Assembly (NCBI GenBank): GCA_002069765.1
Contig: MWBZ01000010.1
Span: 1 to 64,000, forward strand
Reading direction: 5' to 3'
DNA from: a bacterium ADurb.Bin243
Lineage (GTDB): Bacteria > Muiribacteriota > UBA9980
Length of the DNA stretch: 64,000 nt
Shown here: positions 61,352 to 64,000 of the stretch, one piece after another
How positions within the stretch are numbered: position 1 is the first letter of the stretch
How the letters are laid out: every line of letters begins with the position of its first letter
Translations under genes and position numbers: made by a program
Notes under the pieces: generated by a model
What the model was told of the DNA's origin: nothing
Database searches by the model: none
The model's input: the letters and a program-made list of their open reading frames with translations, nothing else

Positions 61352-61392
61352 TCCTGCCTATAATTAAGGTTGAAAAAAATTCGAATAATAAT

Positions 61393-61714
61393 TTGTTTAT
61401 TCGATAAGGGAAGGCTAGAGGCCAAAGGCCCCTCCCTTCCCTTAAAATCCCTTCCAACCCCAAATTAGCCTGACGCTTTATTTTGCAAAGTGCCTGCTTT
61501 TCTGCCGGGGCTTTAATTAGGCTAAGCTCTTTTCTTATGTTGCTACAAATTCTTTTCTGATTTACTTTTATTTTCCTTAATTGCCAATATTTCTTTTCGT
61601 ACCACTTTTTTTTATCTTTCTATTTTTCTATTTCTATTTTTGTTTTTATGGTTCTGTTTTTTGCAGACGCGCGCTTACGCGCGCGTCTGCGCAGCAATAA
61701 TGGCTTGCTGGTTA
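61393..61714 (-). repeat. B element copy 3 (inverted)
   Basis: Opposite orientation to copies 1 and 2. On the minus strand it starts AACCAGCAAGCCATTATTGC, then the hairpin (12-base arms 61663-61674 and 61679-61690), a long A-rich purine tract, a CGGCAGAAAAGCAGGCAC core and the final hairpin with outer stem 61406-61414 / 61435-61443. The hairpins are the best-conserved parts. Confidence 0.75.
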
Positions 61715-61799
61715 GTCAAAATTATGGTTTTATAGTAGGCTTTTGTGTTAACCAGCCTATAAAAAGAACTTTCAGGTTGTAATCCATTGTTAAAGTTGA

Positions 61800-61965
61800 T
61801 TTTAAGCTTGTAGCAGGGGCCAGAATAATTTTTGAAGGGGTGTAGCGGAATCGCCGGAGCCCAAGGCCGCCTCCTTGCCATCCATGTCTGTCGGATGGGC
61901 GGGATCGGAGCTCGGAGGCCCTAATGCAGCACGCGCCATGGACGGCAACGGCTTGCTGGTGAGGG
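61800..61965 (-). repeat. A element copy 3 (inverted, one end altered)
   Basis: On the minus strand it ends with TTCTGGCCCCTGCTACAAGC, as the other A copies, and shares the CCGTCCATGGCGCGTGCTGC middle with copy 1. Its other end is not the A-type terminus but GCAAGCCGTTGCC, similar to the B element start, so this copy seems to be a recombinant or truncated form. Confidence 0.7.
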
Positions 61966-62019
61966 AATATTAAAGTTTTATATTATACATTTTGGTTAAT
62001 CAACTTATTTTTAAGTTGA

Positions 62020-62192
62020 TTTTAAGCTTATAGCAGGGGCCAGACAAAATTTTTGAGGGGTGTAGCGGAAGCGCCGAAGCCCGGGATGGGCGTGAGGCGC
62101 TGAGCTCAAGCGGCTAAAATCCCGGAGGGATTTTAGAACGCGTCCCCGAAAAAACTTGTCTGGCACCCTGCCCAAAACTACCCGCTAAAGCA
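62020..62192 (-). repeat. A element copy 4 (inverted)
   Basis: A 173-bp copy very like copy 2, on the opposite strand. Both terminal inverted repeats (GCAGGGTGCCAGACAA and TTGTCTGGCCCCTGC) and the inner palindrome are intact. Confidence 0.75.
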
Positions 62193-62552
62193 CAAAGGAA
62201 CTTATTTAAATTTTAAATAATATTCTAAAACTATTCACTATCCACTGACAAACTTCCCACACAAAAAAAGAGCCAAAAAAATGCTCTGGTATCGTTTTGA
62301 GAATTAAGTCTTAAAACGATATCGGTATTTTTTGCCTTAAACAGCCTTAAATAGTGAATTAACTAATTTAAAGAAATCTCAAAATGAGAATTGGTGAAAA
62401 CGGAACACGGTTTTAAAGGCTTTTTGAAGATATTTTTTATGGCACAAAACTTGTTTTATGGAAAGTAACTTTGAAATGTATCGGATTAGGCGACGGTTTT
62501 ACACTAATCGCTCGAAATGAAAAGGAAATATTAAATTAATGGAGGCGGTTCA
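62193..62552. other. Gene-free interval upstream of the ComEA-like gene
   Basis: Contains AACTATTCACTATCCACTG near 62232, an inverted match to 5495-5520, and a 12-base stem hairpin (62291-62302 / 62309-62320) followed by a six-T run at 62328, possibly a weak terminator. No coding frame. Confidence 0.45.
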
Positions 62553-63170
62553 ATGGAATTTTTAAAATTTTCAAAGGAAGAGTCCAGACTTATTTTTATT
62601 ATTTGCGCGGTTTCGGCGCTCGGAATTTTTATCAACCTGTGCTCCGGATATTCCCAATGGGCGGCCGGTTCCGAAGGCACTGCGCCCGAAGTTATCGAAA
62701 GCGCAAATTTTCCGCTCGACATAAACACATGCCAGGCGGCGGAACTTATGGCGCTTAAAGGCGTAGGGCCCGCCATGGCGGCAAAGATAATAGCATACCG
62801 GGAAAAAAATTCCGGATTTAAAACCAGATGCGAAATAAAAAAAGTAGGAGGCATCGGAGAACGTTTGTATGAAGCCGTTAAAGATAAAATTATGGTGGCG
62901 GACGATCCTTCGCCGCAGATAGACGATCCGCAGGAATTCGAACTTTATGCAAACGCCGAAAACCCGCAGGAACCTAAAATAGATATTAATTCGGCTTCCG
63001 TGGAAGATTTCAAAAATATCAAAGGCGTCGGCGCAAAGGTGGGTGAAAAAATTATCGAATTCAGGCGAAATAACGGCGGAAGAATCGAATCTTTAAAATC
63101 TCTAGGCGCGATAGAAGGCATCGGCAAGAAAAGAATGCGCAAGCTTAATAAGCATTTTGTAATATACTGA
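62553..63170 (+). CDS. ComEA-like protein with two helix-hairpin-helix domains
   Basis: A 205-residue protein. A transmembrane or signal segment covers about residues 13-32. Then a ComEA-type HhH domain follows (INTCQAAELMALKGVGPAMA, residues about 51-115) and a second at about 140-205 (INSASVEDFKNIKGVGAKVG). The ComEA family binds double-stranded DNA at the cell surface for uptake, with one HhH normally; a tandem pair is less common. TGGAGG precedes the ATG. It lies upstream of recA, the usual gene for recombining taken-up DNA. Confidence 0.85.
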   Translation: MEFLKFSKEESRLIFIICAVSALGIFINLCSGYSQWAAGSEGTAPEVIESANFPLDINTCQAAELMALKGVGPAMAAKIIAYREKNSGFKTRCEIKKVGGIGERLYEAVKDKIMVADDPSPQIDDPQEFELYANAENPQEPKIDINSASVEDFKNIKGVGAKVGEKIIEFRRNNGGRIESLKSLGAIEGIGKKRMRKLNKHFVIY

Positions 63171-63285
63171 CAGCTCATGCGGTGTGAAGTTTGAAGTGCA
63201 TAGCGAACGGCTTGTTATGAATAGTTTGTATTTAGAGATTTGTATATAAAAAATCGGGCTAAATTAAAAAGTAAAGGGGTGTCGA

Positions 63286-64000
63286 ATGGGTATTGAAAAA
63301 TTTAAGGCGGTAAAAAGCGCGGCATTAAAATCTCAGGCCGGGACAATCGAAAATTGTGAAAAAAAGGCTGAAACTAAACCTGACGCAAAGGCCGAAGTTA
63401 ATTGCGAAAATGACCGCGGAAAAGAAGCACAGGAACTTTCGCTTATAAAACAGCAGATACTGAAAAAATTCGGGCGCGGAAGCATATTTAGCTATGAAGA
63501 CAGCCGGCCCGACGATAAAAGTATTTATGAACCAATATCTACCGGAATAATTTCTCTCGACGCCGCGCTCGGGATAGGCGGCCTCCCTTCCGGAAGGATA
63601 ATCGAGCTCTACGGCCCCGAATCGAGCGGAAAAACCACGCTGACGCTTAATATCATAGCTAATTTTCAAAAGAGCGGAAAAATAGCGGCGTTTATAGACG
63701 CAGAGCACGCGCTGGATATAAATTATGCGAAAAAAATAGGCGTGGATCTTTCAAAACTTCTAGTTTCACAACCTGCTTCAGGCGAAGAATGCTTCGATAT
63801 ATGCAACGACCTGGTTAAAAGCGGCGCGGTGAATCTCGTGGTTATCGATTCGGTGGCAGCGATAGTGCCCAGAGCGGAAATAGAGGCCAATAGCGGAGAA
63901 ATACAGGTCGGCCTGCACGCGCGGCTTATGGCTTCGGCGTTAAGGCGGCTGACCTCGCTCGCGTCGAACCATTCCTGCAGCGTGATATTTATAAATCAGC
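63286..64000 (+). CDS. recA: RecA recombinase with N-terminal extension (3' end outside window)
   Basis: The frame runs open from ATG 63286, after AAAGGGG, to the window edge (238 codons). Walker A GPESSGKTT and downstream FIDAEHALD, SQPASGEE and VVIDSVAAIVPRAEIE identify the RecA core. The usual start of the core (KQQILKKFGRGSI) comes only at about residue 55. So about 40 charged residues with two Cys (ENCEKKAETKPDAKAE) precede it, beyond the length of ordinary RecA. Loop L1, usually EGEIGDSHMGLAAR, reads EANSGEIQVGLHAR. It may be a divergent main RecA or a paralogue. Confidence 0.88.
   Translation, partial: MGIEKFKAVKSAALKSQAGTIENCEKKAETKPDAKAEVNCENDRGKEAQELSLIKQQILKKFGRGSIFSYEDSRPDDKSIYEPISTGIISLDAALGIGGLPSGRIIELYGPESSGKTTLTLNIIANFQKSGKIAAFIDAEHALDINYAKKIGVDLSKLLVSQPASGEECFDICNDLVKSGAVNLVVIDSVAAIVPRAEIEANSGEIQVGLHARLMASALRRLTSLASNHSCSVIFINQ

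Noticed and set aside
63200-63240. Possible LexA-type box (GAAC..GTTA) upstream of recA
   Set aside because: The half-sites do not match a known consensus in spacing or symmetry.

Overview
The window comes from a bacterial chromosome. It looks like a Gram-negative (diderm) organism: two proteins resemble outer-membrane beta-barrels ending in Phe (10530-11825 and 32328-33818), there is a FecR-type secreted protein, and many exported proteins have ordinary signal peptides. Metabolism is that of a free-living heterotroph, with xylose-type ABC import, GH13 and GH57 glucan enzymes, the MEP isoprenoid pathway, haem synthesis and selenocysteine decoding through SelB. I cannot name the phylum from sequence alone. 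The mixture of families, several long or fused versions of standard proteins and non-ATG starts would fit a poorly sampled candidate phylum, but that is inference.

Layout. 1-5.3 kb: a partial gene, ThpR with a secreted partner, then a minus-strand run GH13 - FMN-binding protein - GlcD - HPt. 5.35-6.45 kb: a gene-free cluster of interspersed repeats (A and B elements). 6.46-12.5 kb: xylFGH, an outer-membrane protein and a divergent pair of very small genes. 12.5-22.8 kb: lipoprotein, VTT membrane protein, B12/radical-SAM enzyme, ferredoxin, then a minus-strand unit M55 peptidase - sigma54 activator - UvrC - aminotransferase, preceded by a TlpA-like thioredoxin. 23.2-29.8 kb: a more AT-rich accessory stretch with a methyltransferase, an odd subtilase, an IS4-like remnant, a Fic protein with an unusual repeat array in its promoter and leader, a VOC protein, a BrnT/BrnA toxin-antitoxin pair and a second B element. 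29.8-39 kb: RfbD, then a plus-strand run FecR - exported protein - porin-like protein - NYN/OST-HTH protein - IspD - IspE - Dxr - IspF. 39-46.5 kb: a frameshifted histidine kinase, SelB, a TauE/DsbD-like membrane protein, glycerate kinase, HemC and an MscS channel. 46.6-61.4 kb: tRNA-Leu, tRNA-fMet and tRNA-Met, a zinc-ribbon rhomboid, an MFS exporter, a PfpI-ferritin fusion, a secreted GH57 enzyme, nitroreductase, TspO, GNAT, pirin, an MBL-fold hydrolase, ankyrin repeats and a serine hydrolase. 61.4-62.2 kb: a second repeat cluster, inverted relative to the first. The window ends with a ComEA-like protein and the start of a RecA with an unusual N-terminus.

The most unusual non-coding signals are: the B element, three copies of about 300 bp with a hairpin at each end and partial covariation, plus one decayed copy; the A element, a miniature element with terminal inverted repeats; their arrangement as inverted composite clusters around about 55 kb; the three-unit ~40-bp tandem array over the fic promoter and leader; and a consensus promoter that places the predicted start of brnT transcription on the A of its ATG.
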